This document shows positions 13,430-25,380 of a DNA stretch of 64,000 nucleotides, piece after piece. Origin of the DNA: Rosa chinensis. Its lineage: Eukaryota > Streptophyta > Magnoliopsida > Rosales > Rosaceae. Under the pieces are notes generated by a model. That model searched no databases, was not told where the DNA came from, and worked only from the letters and a program-made list of their open reading frames with translations. The position numbers were made by a program, and so were the translations under genes. The stretch is from assembly GCF_002994745.2 (NCBI RefSeq), contig NC_037092.1:21849001-21913000 (forward strand). The letters are read 5' to 3'. The stretch's first letter is position 1; each line of letters begins with the position of its first letter.

Positions 13430-14290
13430 ACTATTTTATTTGCCATCTCTTAACTCAAAAAAGGAAAACAAAAAATAGTCATAATTCTCTATGATAAAAA
13501 GGAATTATGACCAAGATTACAATAAAAATTAAAGCCCTAAAAGCCTTATAGACCTAAGTCAACCAAGCCCACATCACATGTGCAAGAAAGTCCATATCTA
13601 GACCTATTCTAGAAGCCTAATGCAGGAAAACCCTAGCACTTCGAGCATTTCTCCAACCAACGGCCGCCGCCCTAGACCACTGCACTGCCACAATTAGTGT
13701 TACCTTCGCTAGAGATTCGCAAGAGAGGACTCACAAAGTCCAGCCTCCCATCACGACAATCACAACCATCCAAACTTAAGCTACCACCGTGCAAAGGACA
13801 CTGACACCACCCCAAGCTTTAATGACAGTTGCCGCCAAGCACAACACGATGTCCCCATGTGCTATAATCCATGGTATCCACGACCTCCAACAAACAGAAG
13901 TCCCAATGGATTTGGTAACCTGTCCATTGGATTCCAAACAGATCTGAACACCGATCACCGCCATTTCCTACCACTATAGGCAACCTTCCACCCATGAGAC
14001 ACACTCTCAGGTCAACCACACAGTCACCACCATTCACCAACGGAAGGAAACTCCCCTCCAAAACTATGGTTGAACCTAGTTTTGCCACCAAAGCATCGCT
14101 TTCTAGCTCAGTACCAAGAAAGAGGTCACTGCATCCTCCACCATCGAACAGAAGCGATTGAGAAGAAGAAGAAGAAGAACCCAAAGAGTTTAAACCTAAG
14201 ATAATCATCAGTGAAGACAACAAGGGTTTAAAGAGGCCGAATGCCTGACTAAAAACCCAAGCAAAGCTAGGTCAATGAAATCATCTATAA
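13430..14290 (-). mobile_element. Probable retroposon family copy with GC-rich frames (copy C)
   Basis: Like its relatives, this segment is GC-richer than its surroundings and carries overlapping minus-strand frames (13819-14223, 134 codons) with no known domain. The 3' (left) side lacks a clear A-tail and no target duplicate was found, so both borders are estimates. Confidence 0.35.
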
Positions 14291-14724
14291 AAGTAAAAAT
14301 TTAAGTAATCATCAACTACAGTACATATGTTGTATAAACATTAATGGAAGCTTACTCGTAAATTATAATGTTCTATTTCTTCTGTTAAAGCTTTTAACTT
14401 TTACTCACTAAATTTTGGTTATTTTCGATATTTTGTTTTGTAGTTAGATTATTCCTTAATTAGAACAAAAAACTCTCCATATGAAGTTCAAGTTGAGGCA
14501 AATATGAAGTTTGGTTCATGATGTGTTCTTATTAGATTCAAGCTCGAGTTATTTATTTTAAGACCAAACTCGACTAATATTAATATCTCTCGAACTTGCA
14601 CTTTAAAATTAAAAAAAAAAAAAAAAAAAAAAATCTCGAACAGGAGCTTGGCTCGTCTTGACTAGGATTGAATTTGAAATTGAGTTAGATTCAACTTAAC
14701 TCTGACTTAAAATTTATATATAAT

Positions 14725-15511
14725 TTTTTTTGAATGAATATCATAGAGATTTTCATTAATATAAAGGTAAGGCCAGAATGACCATTACATATCCTTCCGC
14801 TATCATCTACAGATAGACAAGAAGTTGTGATGAAGAACACCACGGTGATACATAGGATAGAACCATTCATTCGACAGTCATGCTCACTTCAAAGCAAGCT
14901 TATTTAACTATGACCAAGCAAAGCATAATAATAGGCTAGTTGAAGCATAAACTAACTAAATAATGGGTACAAAAACCCAATAGTCGTTTTGGACCAAGAA
15001 AAATAGGCCCATAATCAATCTTCAATGCTCCAGGCCCAACTAGTGGCCTAAGAAGCTCATCCTGATCCCTAGCACTGCTGCTCCGCATTAGCATTGCCCC
15101 AGCCAGCATCACGTTGCCAACCTCCAAAGTCAAGGATAACCAGAATATCCTTGTCATCACCAGCAATGTCAGATTTGGATAGAAGCATTGAAACCACCAC
15201 CTAGTGTCCGAATCCCAAAGTCGTATCAGAACCCATGTGCAAACTCGCTGGCCCAAGTAGCGATCACTGATCACTTGGTCCCGGAGAGCAGAAACAGATC
15301 CATCTGATCGGATTTAGGATTGAGGGCTTGAGGGCTGCATGTTGCACTTTGTCGAGGTCACGGTGGACTCCACTGATAGGAAGTGCCTGAGCGCTCGGTG
15401 TTCGGAAAGCCTCAGAGGCTTCCATGGCGGTAAAGCGCCATTGTCGCCTCTAGGTATGCGAGAAGGGTTTTCGCGCTGTACCTTTGGCTTTCTTCTTTTT
15501 CCATAGCTTGA
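14725..15511 (-). mobile_element. A-tailed retroposon family copy D
   Basis: On the minus strand it ends ATATTAATGAAAATCTC...ATTC plus eight A. The 9-mer ATATATAAT flanks it at 14716-14724 and 15512-15520, but this is AT-rich and could be chance. The frame at 14936-15274 (112 codons) has no recognised domain. The minus-strand 5' end reads TTCAAGCTATGG. Confidence 0.5.
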
Positions 15512-15627
15512 ATATATAATGTGAAATAATAAATGAAATGAAAGTTTAAATAACAAGTTTTTTTAAAAAAAAATTGACAAGTCTTTATCAAATAAAAGGA
15601 TTGTAATTGATAGATATAGAAACTACA

Positions 15628-16117
15628 TGTTGATGCCTAAAAGTTCAGCGGTAGCTGGACCCTAGCTAACGTTGATCCGATGGGCGGATCGATACTTGTG
15701 TTGCTCTCGAAGCTACCGTCACCTGTCAAATGAATTACAATGGGCGTCAGAGGGAGACCGCGCCGGGCGGTCTTCTACTCTCCGATGCCTAAGTTAGTCA
15801 ATGTATTTGTGTTGACAAAGTAACAGTAGGTAAGTCTTAATGCGTTCTTTATGAGGAGAGAGGAGAGAACCTTTTATAGGTGAGGAAGAGGTAGATCTTC
15901 TCCTTGTTTTCGATGTGGGACTGACATGCCTCAGTTCCCAGGGCGTGGCGCGTGGCGGCGCGTCGGCGGCGATCCGGAGGTGGTCCGACGCCGAGGCCGT
16001 AGCCTGTCTGGCGGTGTGTCTGCATGTCATTCCTTTAGTTGGAATTAGTACCTTTGGCGGTACAATGAGCGTGGCCCATTATAGCTAATTATGCTTGCAA
16101 ATGTACATGCATGTACA
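15628..16117 (-). mobile_element. Solo LTR, 490 bp, TSD CTACA
   Basis: It starts TGTTGATGCC and ends ATGTACA on the plus strand, with the 5-bp duplicate CTACA at 15623-15627 and 16118-16122. A duplicate around a single LTR is the trace of recombination between two LTRs of one element. Terminal TGTT/GTACA and an internal TTCGATGTGGGAC block are shared with the LTRs of the 24.9-29.5 kb element, so both belong to related families; orientation is taken from that element. Confidence 0.8.
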
Positions 16118-16379
16118 CTACATCAGAATAAGAAATAATAGAAACATTACTGAAAGCGAGAAAATGAAACCTAGTAAGGATATTAAGGGATGCAATTAAA
16201 CATTTGATTAAGCATCGGACAAAACTCGGGCTATGTGAAATGATACCAACAATATGGTGCACCATCTCTCGCAGATAAATACGTCGAGTAACGAGTAACC
16301 TTCCATCAAGGTAACTGGTGGTAGTATAACCAACCTTGCCTTTTCCACGTAAAAAAATATGTCGAAAAGAAACAATCTC

Positions 16380-17040
16380 CTACCCAAGTAACTAAAAAAA
16401 AAACAAATCCAAAATGATGCAAAAATTAAACAAATTGAAACCCAAATAAAAGTAGCCACCAAAATTAAGATCCAACCCAGATGGCAGATCATATCCCATG
16501 CCCAAAGCCAGATCTGACCTAGATCCCAGATCTAGACCCGAATCCAGATTGGACCTGGATCCCAAATTCGGATCCCAGCCATAGGATCCATCGCCGGTCC
16601 AATCTGATCCCATCAACCGCCGTGGTCCAGTCACGAACCACCAAACCTGCAGAATCATCACCAATGCGCAACCCAGCCAAAGAGTGGTCAATCTTTGATG
16701 GCCACCCACAACAAGAAGTTCCATAACGACCACCTAGAGAAACCCTACCGCCGAGACCACTGTGAGAGGACGAAACCCAATCCAAATCACCTGGATCCCA
16801 CAGTCCCCGACAACCATCACCGTCCGCCACCGCCACCCAAATCTCGGCTACGCCATGCAACCTAGCTACTGTCAATTACTTGCAGCAACCCTTCGCAGTT
16901 CCCAACCAAAACTAATCTCATGCCTTCAAAAAAGACAAGGACAACCTAATAGAGGTCGAAACCTGAAGAAATCTCCAAGAATGGAGTACGTACAGAGCAC
17001 GATGAACCCATAGGAGCCACCGCTCTCCAAACCCTAATAG
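16380..17040 (-). mobile_element. Probable retroposon family copy E
   Basis: The minus strand begins near CTCTATTAGGGTTTGGAGAG and runs into G/T-rich sequence with repeated GGATCTGGGATCC-like stretches. Overlapping frames (113 and 118 codons) result but no domain is visible. An A-rich stretch at the 3' end is absent, and no duplicate was found. Confidence 0.35.
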
Positions 17041-17738
17041 AGAATGCTAGGTCCCGATACATTTAAATAACAAGTTAAAATAACATTAAAAATCTTGATA
17101 GTTAATATTTGAAAGTATTTCATATGAAACTCAAATTTTCATACCAATTTAGGAGTTACCACAAGCTCACATAAAAGAATTTAAGTGCATTCAGCATACC
17201 CGTTGATCGATTTTAGTTTTGAGTGTAAGTTCAATATTTTTCTTTTATGATGGGGGCTTGAATAAGCCAACATTAAACAAGCCGAATTCTATAAAACCGA
17301 TTTACATCCCTAAGCAACATTCAATCTAATTTTTTCTTTTAGAAACTAAAAATACAATCTAATTACTCAACACTTGAAGAAGGGCTCCTCAACTTATTAC
17401 ACTATGATCAAGACGCTCTAGTTGTGGACCATTAATATTTTAAAACATATCCACCTGACCTCTCAATGATCAATTGATTCAATTCTATGACTCTTGCTTC
17501 ATCTCTTCAGTAGCTCCAACATCATTTCATACATCCACTAATCATATGAAAATTCTCCACTTACTTTGATAGAATCATGAATCTTTATACGTTTCAATGT
17601 CTAACAAAGTACTATATATAGCCATATACTTACGGTTGCTTCGATATTTTAAATACTATGTCTCCCAAATATAGAGTGTCGAGGATTTGAATTGCACAGA
17701 AAGTTGGAGTTCAAAACATCTCAACTCCGTTGGACATC

Positions 17739-18343
17739 AGGGCCGGTCCTAAGTTTTTCAAGGTCCTGGGCGAAAAATATATATACATCAATAAAATGAA
17801 ATGAAAAAAAGAAATTTTCAATAATTGACATCTCTAAAGAGAAGCCAAACATCAGTCTGCTAAACTTTGAATGTAAATACTTGAGTGGAGTCAACTTTGC
17901 TCCTTCTTATTTTTCCTTTTCTGCTCAAGATCGACTTGGAACTCCAACTTCCAATTGCACCTAATATTGAAAATTGAAAACGGATTAGCAATCAACAGAA
18001 CCCAGAAATCAAGTAACCCAAAATCAAAATTGAAAAACACCTAATACGTATTTTGATTTGTACCTCAACCTACATTGATGGAAACCCGAAGAATTCGTAT
18101 GAACACCATAGAAGAACATAAGCATAGAGAGGAGAAAGAGTGGTGATGATAAATGATGAGAATAAATTGAAGGATTGAACAACCATTGAAACCAATTATA
18201 GAGAATTTGCTTGATTTCAAGGTTTGGGAGAGAGTAAGAGACGTTGGAATAATGGCATCGTGAGTGCAATTAGAAAAAGAAAGAAGAAAAGATGCTGGAA
18301 TAATTGCGTCTAGAAATCTGTAATTTTTTTTTTTAACGTTCCT

Positions 18344-18380
<37 letters not shown>

Positions 18381-18460
18381 CTTATTTTAAGAATCTGGTG
18401 CCCCCTCTTTGTTGTGCCTTGTGCGGTCGCCAATGCTGCCCAGCAGCAAGACCAGCCCTG
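17739..18460. mobile_element. hAT-like element with CAGGGCCGGTCC ends
   Basis: The left end CAGGGCCGGTCCT and the inverted right end CAGGGCTGGTCTT match at 11 of 13 bases, a terminal motif common in plant hAT elements. The 8-bp flanks differ (TTGGACAT, CTTCTTTT), so no duplicate is preserved. It has no transposase. It contains a (TA)n tract. Confidence 0.55.
18347..18378. repeat. (TA)n microsatellite
   Basis: About 16 uninterrupted TA units inside the hAT-like element. Confidence 0.9.
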
Positions 18461-18854
18461 CTTCTTTTAGTCGTAATTGTATCAAATTATACACTTGAAA
18501 GTGAACATTTTATTTTGGTCGATTTGAAAATGGATTGATCAACTAAATATCAATGAGAAAAGAAAAGAAATAAATGATTGGTCGATCATTCTTGGAGTTT
18601 GGTATCAACTTTCAAGGATACGGCGCAATGACTATACCAATAAGTAAAGTGGATTGGATTGAAAGAGATGGCTCTCAAAAACGGTTATGATGGAATTCAA
18701 GTACTAAAAGATACAAACAGTCAAAAAAAAAGTACTAAAAGATACACAAGATACACATTCTCGGACCATTTTGTGCCAAATTTTCTTTTATCCTTTCAAA
18801 TTATTACATAATATTATCCCAGATTAGTACTTTTAGTTTTTTGGTTTATGTGTG

Positions 18855-19089
18855 GGAAAAAAAATACAAACAGTACCTAAATTAGGGGCCACTAATAACT
18901 TTCGTACCTCAACTTCAAAAACTATCATTTTGGTACCTGGACTTTTCACCCCGACCCAAGATTCATACCTGGGATCCACTTTGCTGTTAACAATGTTAAA
19001 TTTACAAGGGTAAATCTATCATTTTACTGTTCATCTCTCTTACCATGGTATTATTCAATTTTTTTTCTTCCTGAGGAGAGAAAAAAAAT

Positions 19090-19120
<31 letters not shown>

Positions 19121-19321
19121 AACAGTACCATGGTAAGAGAGATGAACAGTTAAATGACAGATTTACCCTTGTAAATTTAACACCGTTAACGGCAAAGTGG
19201 ACGGCATGTATGAATGTTAGGTCGTGTTAGATAATCTGGATACCATTGTGATAGTTTTTGAAGTTGAGGTACGAAAGTTATTAGTGGCCTGTAATTCAGG
19301 TACTGTTTGTAAGTTTTTCCC
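18855..19321. mobile_element. Foldback Mutator-like MITE, 467 bp, TSD TTATGTGTG
   Basis: Almost the whole element is one inverted repeat: arms of about 210 bp (AAACAGTACCT..., ACTAATAACTTTCGTACCTC) meet around a long A run at about 19099-19120. The 9-bp duplicate TTATGTGTG lies at 18846-18854 and 19322-19330. Transcribed across, it would make a long hairpin RNA. Confidence 0.8.
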
Positions 19322-19485
19322 TTATGTGTGGGATGAATTAGCCCTAGTTTTCCCAAGCATAGTATGATTGACCGTATAAGCGCTAATGCTAGGTATACTT
19401 TCATTCTGAAAAATAATGCTAGGTATACAGAACGTTTTACATATAGCTTTGACATTAACTAATCAGTTCTACCATAAACACAAAG

Positions 19486-19610
19486 ATTTTTTTTTTTTTT
19501 TGAATGGTTCATCTTTTGGTAGAAGATAAACCTAGCAAGGGTTGCTAGGGTCCAGAGCTCATTGGCGTCAGTCCCCAATTTCACCCGAAAAAAGGAAATT
19601 ATAGATGTAT
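19486..19610 (-). mobile_element. Truncated A-tailed SINE/LINE 3' end
   Basis: On the minus strand the segment ends AAAAGATGAACCATTC followed by about 14 A (T run 19486-19501). The body includes CTAGCAACCCTTGCTAGG, a short hairpin. No internal pol III boxes and no target duplicate were found, so the class is uncertain. Confidence 0.45.
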
Positions 19611-20452
19611 TATTTGTATCTATCTTAGCTGATAAGAGTTTTGTTTGTTGGTCAGAAATTGATAACTCTAACTAGATAAAAAGCACCTAGTTCAAGATAA
19701 ACATGGATGAAAAAAGAAACTCATAGCATTTGATTTTCGGTCGTTGGAATGTTACATCAATCCCACATTGTTGTACGTAATGACTTCTGACGTAAAAGGG
19801 TGTTCTGGTTTTGTAATTTTTTTATCAATTGAATTTAGGGTTTAACGAAAGATATTCACTGATGTTGATAAGACGAGCAAAGATATCATGACTGTCACAA
19901 TACCACATATGAACATTTCATAACGTGTGGAAATTTAATGTGAAATGACAGAGCTGCTATTTCTATATATTTTGAAGGGATAAGACTAACCGAATGAGTA
20001 AATCGGAAGCAAAAACGATCAACATGCACCTAGTTGAAGATAAAGATTGACGAATCCAGGAGGCTAGAAGCTCATGATAAACATCAGAACTCATCCAGAG
20101 TTTGAGTACTACATCGATCGATCATCGATGATCTATGAAGTGACGAATTTATAAACTGAATAGTCTTGTGAAATTTGAGCTTTTCTTTCATATATAACTC
20201 CATATTATCTTAATTTGTTTCTCAAAAGAAACAAATCAAGAGGCACTATGGATAAGTTTCCCAATACTTTTTGGCGATGGCTAAGCCACATTGTTACTAA
20301 TATTGGTAAATTCTACATTATGAGTATTCTTTTGAGAATACTTGTGTTTTCTATGTTGTATATACGGTATTTCATGGTTGTCATTTAAAAGATAGAGATC
20401 AATATATTACAAATATATTTATTTAATCTTCATGAGTAGTGTCCACAATCAA

Positions 20453-20666
20453 TTTTTTTTTTTTTAATCGAGATCACACAGTTTTTTAAAGGCTTTCTAG
20501 GCCCATAGACTAATCTGTGTCAGAGGATCATGTCAGAACGCTTCCTTCCCCCTGTCTACCAAGAATAGATTGAGATTTAACTCCAATCAGCGTCGGCGGG
20601 ATTCAAACCCGGGTGTGGGGGTTCCACACTTGGAGGCTCTTATTAACTTGACCACATGTGGTGGTT
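20453..20666 (-). mobile_element. tRNA-derived SINE, 214 bp, TSD TCCACAATCAA
   Basis: Read on the minus strand, the element starts AAACCACCACATGTGGTCAAG, where GTGGTCAAG resembles a tRNA A box. About 50 bases on comes GGGTTTGAATCCCG, a clear pol III B box. It ends in a run of 13 A. The 11-bp duplicate TCCACAATCAA at 20442-20452 and 20667-20677 proves insertion by target-primed reverse transcription. It encodes no protein and would use LINE enzymes. Confidence 0.9.
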
Positions 20667-20679
20667 TCCACAATCAAAA

Positions 20680-21820
20680 ACTTCAATGTCACCTATCATT
20701 GATTTAAATTCCAGTGTTGAGATTGAAACACATAAAACACTTTCGTTTATTCTCAATCCTTGGACTTGAATGTGATGAGTAAATAGGTGAATATTTTTAT
20801 AATATTAACCTTCGATATTACATTCAATGGTAATTAATAACAATTTCTTAGTTGCCTAATAATCGAGAAATGTCTTTGATTCTTGTGACTATGTTTAGTC
20901 TGAAAACTAATCTATATGTAACTTTATTACAATCAAGCATTTCCCATCAACAGTACTTACTAACACCATTCGATTATCACATAAAAAATAGAAAATTTCA
21001 AGTTTCATGGTAATCAGTTAACAACTAAATTGTTAGTGTTCATGGCAGAAATCCTTAACAAAAGTGATTCAAATTAATAATATCGATATGTGCCGTTCGG
21101 ATTAATGAAAAATAAATAATACTAATAGCTAGTTAGAAAGAGTTACCAATTATAGAATGACGATTTGGCTACTCATTTTCATCTACGGAAGAATTAAAAA
21201 GTCATGGCCGTAATGAAAAAACAAGAGAATCCAATAAGTTCCCAACCAAATGGAGTAACAAAATCCTAGTACGTATGATTACACCCCACATCATTTAGAT
21301 GGTCCCACCCCAGTCTAATGACAGGTGGTCGCCCTAGCCTACCAAAGAACTTGAGAGAGAAAGAGTCCCAGCTTTTCCCAGATCAATGATCGATACCGTT
21401 TTGCAGTTTTGGGACACATACATACGTGTTGCAACCGCAGCCTCCAGAAAAACAGACGGCTAATAAAGTGGCGAGTAGGCGTGGATGAGTCCCTTTCAAA
21501 ACCCTAGGGTCCCATCAACCTAAATGACGCGGCCTCCTCACATTCGCAGGGCCTCCTCCCCTTCCTCTTTTGAACATTGAACTTGTCGGTCGTACTCGTT
21601 TAGGTTTTTACCTACTTACTATAAAATATAAATTTATCCCCATCACTGCCTCCGGCCCTCTGCCACGCGGTTGGCGCCAGCGCAGTACCTGGTTTACTGT
21701 AATGGGTCGTACGCCAGGCCACATCACCCAGATAGCTTGCGCTTCTTACTGCTACTTCGTCCCAGCTCCCATCCTATCCTAACTTAACCTATAAGTCTAT
21801 AACCGCACCGCCCAGTTTCC
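20680..21820. other. Unannotated stretch, partly promoter-like
   Basis: The first half is AT-rich with nothing recognised. From about 21300 the sequence becomes GC-richer, with CCACGCGG and TATAAAATATAAATT (about 21620-21634), and runs into pyrimidine-rich DNA. It looks like a plant promoter/5' UTR, but no coding sequence follows on either strand. Confidence 0.35.
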
Positions 21821-21829
21821 CACCCTCCC

Positions 21830-21895
21830 TCCTTTCTTTCTTTCTTTCTTTTATCAATTCTCCTCCTCCTCCTCCTCCTCCTCCATCATCATCAT
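21830..21895. repeat. Pyrimidine microsatellites (TTTC)n, (CTC)n and (ATC)n
   Basis: About four TTTC units (21834-21850), about eight CTC units (21860-21883) and about four ATC units follow each other. Such runs are common in plant 5' UTRs. Confidence 0.85.
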
Positions 21896-22421
21896 GTTAT
21901 CTGTAATTTATCAGACATCAGAACAAGTTCAGCACGCTTTTCTTTCTTTAGTCTTAGTCTATCTCCTATTCCTATCATCGTGCATCATTGGTGGGTTGTA
22001 ATGTGTCCTACCTGGATATATAATCTCATCTCTCTATCCTATTTATTTATTAGACCTTATCTTTCTCAATGAGAAAAAGTTGAAGATATATGCACCATCA
22101 TTGGTGGGCTGTAATTTATAATCGTGTTCTACTTGGTTATCTCATTTCTTTTATCATATTCTTTAGATATCTCTTCCATCATATTTATAAATAAACATAT
22201 ATTTTTATATAACAATTATATTTTCATGGTGCAACGAAATTTTGTAGCTCACTACTCACTACTAACGCTATATCATAACCATCTTTTAAGGCGTCTTATC
22301 ATTCCATTTTGCTCGAAACGTTTTTTTCATTTATCATGCATTTAGCAAATGCCACTTGATGTCCTGCAATGTGCTTTGCCATTGAATCTTTACAATCTTA
22401 TAAAAAAATGTGCTTCTCTCC

Positions 22422-22578
22422 CAGGTCCGGACTTGAGATTTTGAGGTTTGAGACAAAAAATTAAAATGGGTCTACATTTTTTATAAAAAAAAAAAAAAAA
22501 ACTGAAAAGAAAAATAAATACATAACGAGACATTGGGTCTGAGACGGACTCACAAGCCTCATGTCAGGTCCGACTCTG
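22422..22578. mobile_element. Small hAT-like MITE, 157 bp
   Basis: Ends CAGGTCCGGACTTGA and, inverted, CAGAGTCGGACCTGA match imperfectly. The 8-bp flanks TTCTCTCC (22414-22421) and TTCTCTTC (22579-22586) differ at one base, consistent with an old hAT duplicate. Confidence 0.55.
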
Positions 22579-22631
22579 TTCTCTTCAAGACCCACTTATT
22601 TTATTTAGAAGTTAAAGATATTCAACTAATG

Positions 22632-22815
22632 GAGTCTTGTTCCCCTGGTCAGCTACTGACCAGAGATTATTTGCTCAACTACAGTTCGATTGAAATCGAA
22701 CGGTTGACAGATCTCATCTCTTAAAAATCTAAATATCTGTTAACGGTCCGATTGAAATCGGACAGTAGTTGAGTAAATAATCCATAGTCAGCTACTGACC
22801 AGGGGAACATCAGCG
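22632..22815. mobile_element. Foldback MITE, 184 bp, TSD TCAACTAATG
   Basis: Arms built on TGTTCCCCTGGTCAG, ATTATTTGCTCAACTAC and CGATTGAAATCG return inverted, so the element can fold into a near-complete hairpin. The 10-bp duplicate TCAACTAATG is at 22622-22631 and 22816-22825, which suggests a Mutator-like origin (9 or 10 bp). Confidence 0.75.
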
Positions 22816-22979
22816 TCAACTAATGAGGAATAGGTGTGTCAAATGTTATGTGCCCTAACTAATGGAAAATTTCAACGAATCTTGTTAACTCATCAAAACA
22901 AAGAAGATGGCCGGAGTGTCCCCACAATAAACGAATTGCCGACTTATTGATCTTGCTTCTTAATTTGGGTGTCCCAAGA

Positions 22980-23300
22980 GCTCTCTTTTGTAGCCAAGAA
23001 AACTACATTGTTCGGAATCATAATAATTTGGACATATAACAGCTCATCATCAGCATGGTTTGCCTTGGTTCAATATGACGTGACCCATTTTTAAGAAGAT
23101 TGATGAAGACTCCCTTTGACCCATACCCATCTTATAGCTAGCTATGAGCTTTTAAGATCCCAAAAACGAATCACAAACCCCTTTTCTTCCTATAATTAAA
23201 CCCCCCTTTAATATCAAAAAGAGGGAAAATGACATGAGGAATATGAATGCCATAACTTCTTCGAGGTTACCGCAATTAATTGGTCACGTTGGCCACGGCG
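22980..23300. repeat. Promoter-like segment, copy 1 of a dispersed duplication
   Basis: Blocks here recur in order at 30070-30340: CCTTTGACCCAT, a CATCTTATA block, CTTTTCTTC/CAATTAAA-like, and GGAAAATGACATGA. A TATA-like CCTATAAATG follows at about 23425. No ORF follows, so it may be the upstream part of a gene that was lost. Confidence 0.55.
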
Positions 23301-23700
23301 ACTACTATCTCCTATTCTCCTAACGTAAGGGCACCTGCATTCACAGTTCCCTCCGTCTGTCGATCCAACATGCAATTCATAACACTGAACCAACACGCTT
23401 TTTCGCTCCTATTCATTTCTTAATTCCTATAAATGCCTCTTATAATTTAATGTATTGATATATCTTTTTTATTTTTTTATTAAAAAAAATCATTAACTCA
23501 CCCCACCGTTACATATATAAATGAGAATCGAATCCATAACCTTTACAATGTTTGAATTATAACTTACCAACATGTCATAGTTCACCAGCAATATATTGAT
23601 ATATCAATTATTCAAGTATACTAGTTTGACTAAGATACAAATTGATCATTCCATGCATTGATATACTAGTTCGAGTTTTTAAAATTACTTTTATCTCTTT

Positions 23701-24808
23701 TTTTTTTTTTGAAGGAGGGCCGATGCAACTATTCTCAAGCCTTGATTAATGAAACCATATAATACAAGGGGACGAGACATAAGCCCGAATCCCATATTAC
23801 AATATGTAATGTATTCTAACATGCACTAGTTAGCAAATAGTACTCGTCTGGCAACTCTACTTGCTCTGCCTAAGTAGTGACATAACGGAAAGATAACTCT
23901 ACAAAGGATAAGCATCATAATAAATAGCACAGCTTTTCTACTATGATGCTACACATAATATAATCCAGCGACACTTTGTTTCATCCTGCCACTAGGAGAT
24001 TGCGACCATTTGACAAAGTAATGAACTCACTGCCTAACTAGGGCAATCAAGGCACCACATCTCCTTATTGAAGACAATGAATAAGTAACAACTAGCAAAA
24101 CAAAGTAATTGAAAGCATTAAGCATAGCTGCCCAAACTAGGCCCAATTCCTGAACCTAGGCCCAAGAACCATCCAAGATTGGGAGAAGGCCATACTAGAC
24201 TAGTGAATGTTCATGTCTCACCCCCAACGTCGCACGATTATCCACACAAGACCACAGCCGCTGACAAGCCCTCCCCACCATTGCAGAAACACCGTCGAAC
24301 CTAAACCTCTACCTGAACTGAGTTGACAACCCCGATTGGCCACATGCCGGACCACAACGATCTCCGGTCCCAACCTGCAAACCACCTATCCATAAAGAGC
24401 ATATCAATCTTTGGTGCCGCTTGCAATCAATCCCAGCCAAAACGGTCTCTAATCCCGCTTGCAAATAACAATACTCAGATTGATCTCTGATCTTTGCACC
24501 CCAATGAGTCCATCGCCCCGACCTCGAACCCTAACATTGTTAAAAGGTGTAATCCGACCCGTCGCACCCATCTTCCACCATTGATCCTGGAGACGCTCTC
24601 ATCTTGCCGAACAGACTTTCTTCCCCATCTTTAACACAGCTTTCAAGTTGAAAGTCCTACTAGAGACTAATAGAGCGGCCAATAGTGCTCTAACAATCAT
24701 GTCTCGTTCGACGATGACGACGCTAGGACGTGCCGCCTGACGGAGGAGGGAACAAGGCTAGGGCTACAAGGAGTCTTTAGGGTTTGAGAGAGACGAACTA
24801 TTTGGAAC
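23701..24808 (-). mobile_element. Complete A-tailed retroposon copy F, 1,108 bp, 16-bp TSD
   Basis: The 16-mer TTACTTTTATCTCTTT flanks it exactly (23685-23700 and 24809-24824). The minus strand opens AGTTCCAAATAGTTCGTCTC, passes CTCAAACCCTAAAG, and ends CGGCCCTCCTTC plus about ten A. The long duplicate and A-tail show LINE-type insertion. It contains no long ORF and no reverse transcriptase, so it is non-autonomous. Confidence 0.8.
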
Positions 24809-24873
24809 TTACTTTTATCTCTTTATTAAACTAGTTTGTACATTTGTATCAAACTAAATCTACTTAATATATC

Positions 24874-25380
24874 TGTTAACGTTAGAGATTGAGCGAGATC
24901 TCTAGTTAGCTATAAATAAAGAGAGAGAGAGAGAGAGATTGACACAAGATGTATAGTGGTTCGCCTCCGCATGAGCGGGAGACTACGTCCACTTGAAAGC
25001 TATACTAGTGTGTCGAGCCTTGCGGCCTAACAAGATTACAAGAGATGTAATGAATGTGTTGAGTTGTGGGAGGAGGCATTCCTTTTATAGATGAAGGAAT
25101 GCTTCTCATTTACTTGTTCTTCGATGTGGGACAAGCAAAGTTACTATTCTAGTCTATTTAACATGTAGAAAGCTATGTTATGGGGGCATCTTGGCAAGGG
25201 CGGAAAGGTGGCTTCCCGGTGGCGGATTTGCGACTTCCGGATACCGCCGCGTAGCCTGAACATAGGGCTACACGATGCATGTCTCGGTTGGGCCTTGCCA
25301 TGTCTTGTGGATGTCCCAAAGTAGGTGTTACTTATGCTTGGTGATGTAGTAAATACTCCATATTATTGGAGGTATGTACA
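24874..25380 (-). repeat. 3' LTR of the LARD element
   Basis: On the plus strand it runs TGTTAACGTTAG to GGTATGTACA and carries a (GA)9 tract at about 24921-24938. Since the element is on the minus strand, this is its 3' LTR. Confidence 0.85.

Noticed and set aside
13819..14223. 134-codon minus-strand ORF as a host gene
   Set aside because: No recognised domain, and it lies in DNA resembling the A-tailed retroposon family.
17731..18468. 8-bp duplicate around the CAGGGCCGG element
   Set aside because: TTGGACAT and CTTCTTTT do not match; the hAT call rests on the terminal motifs only.
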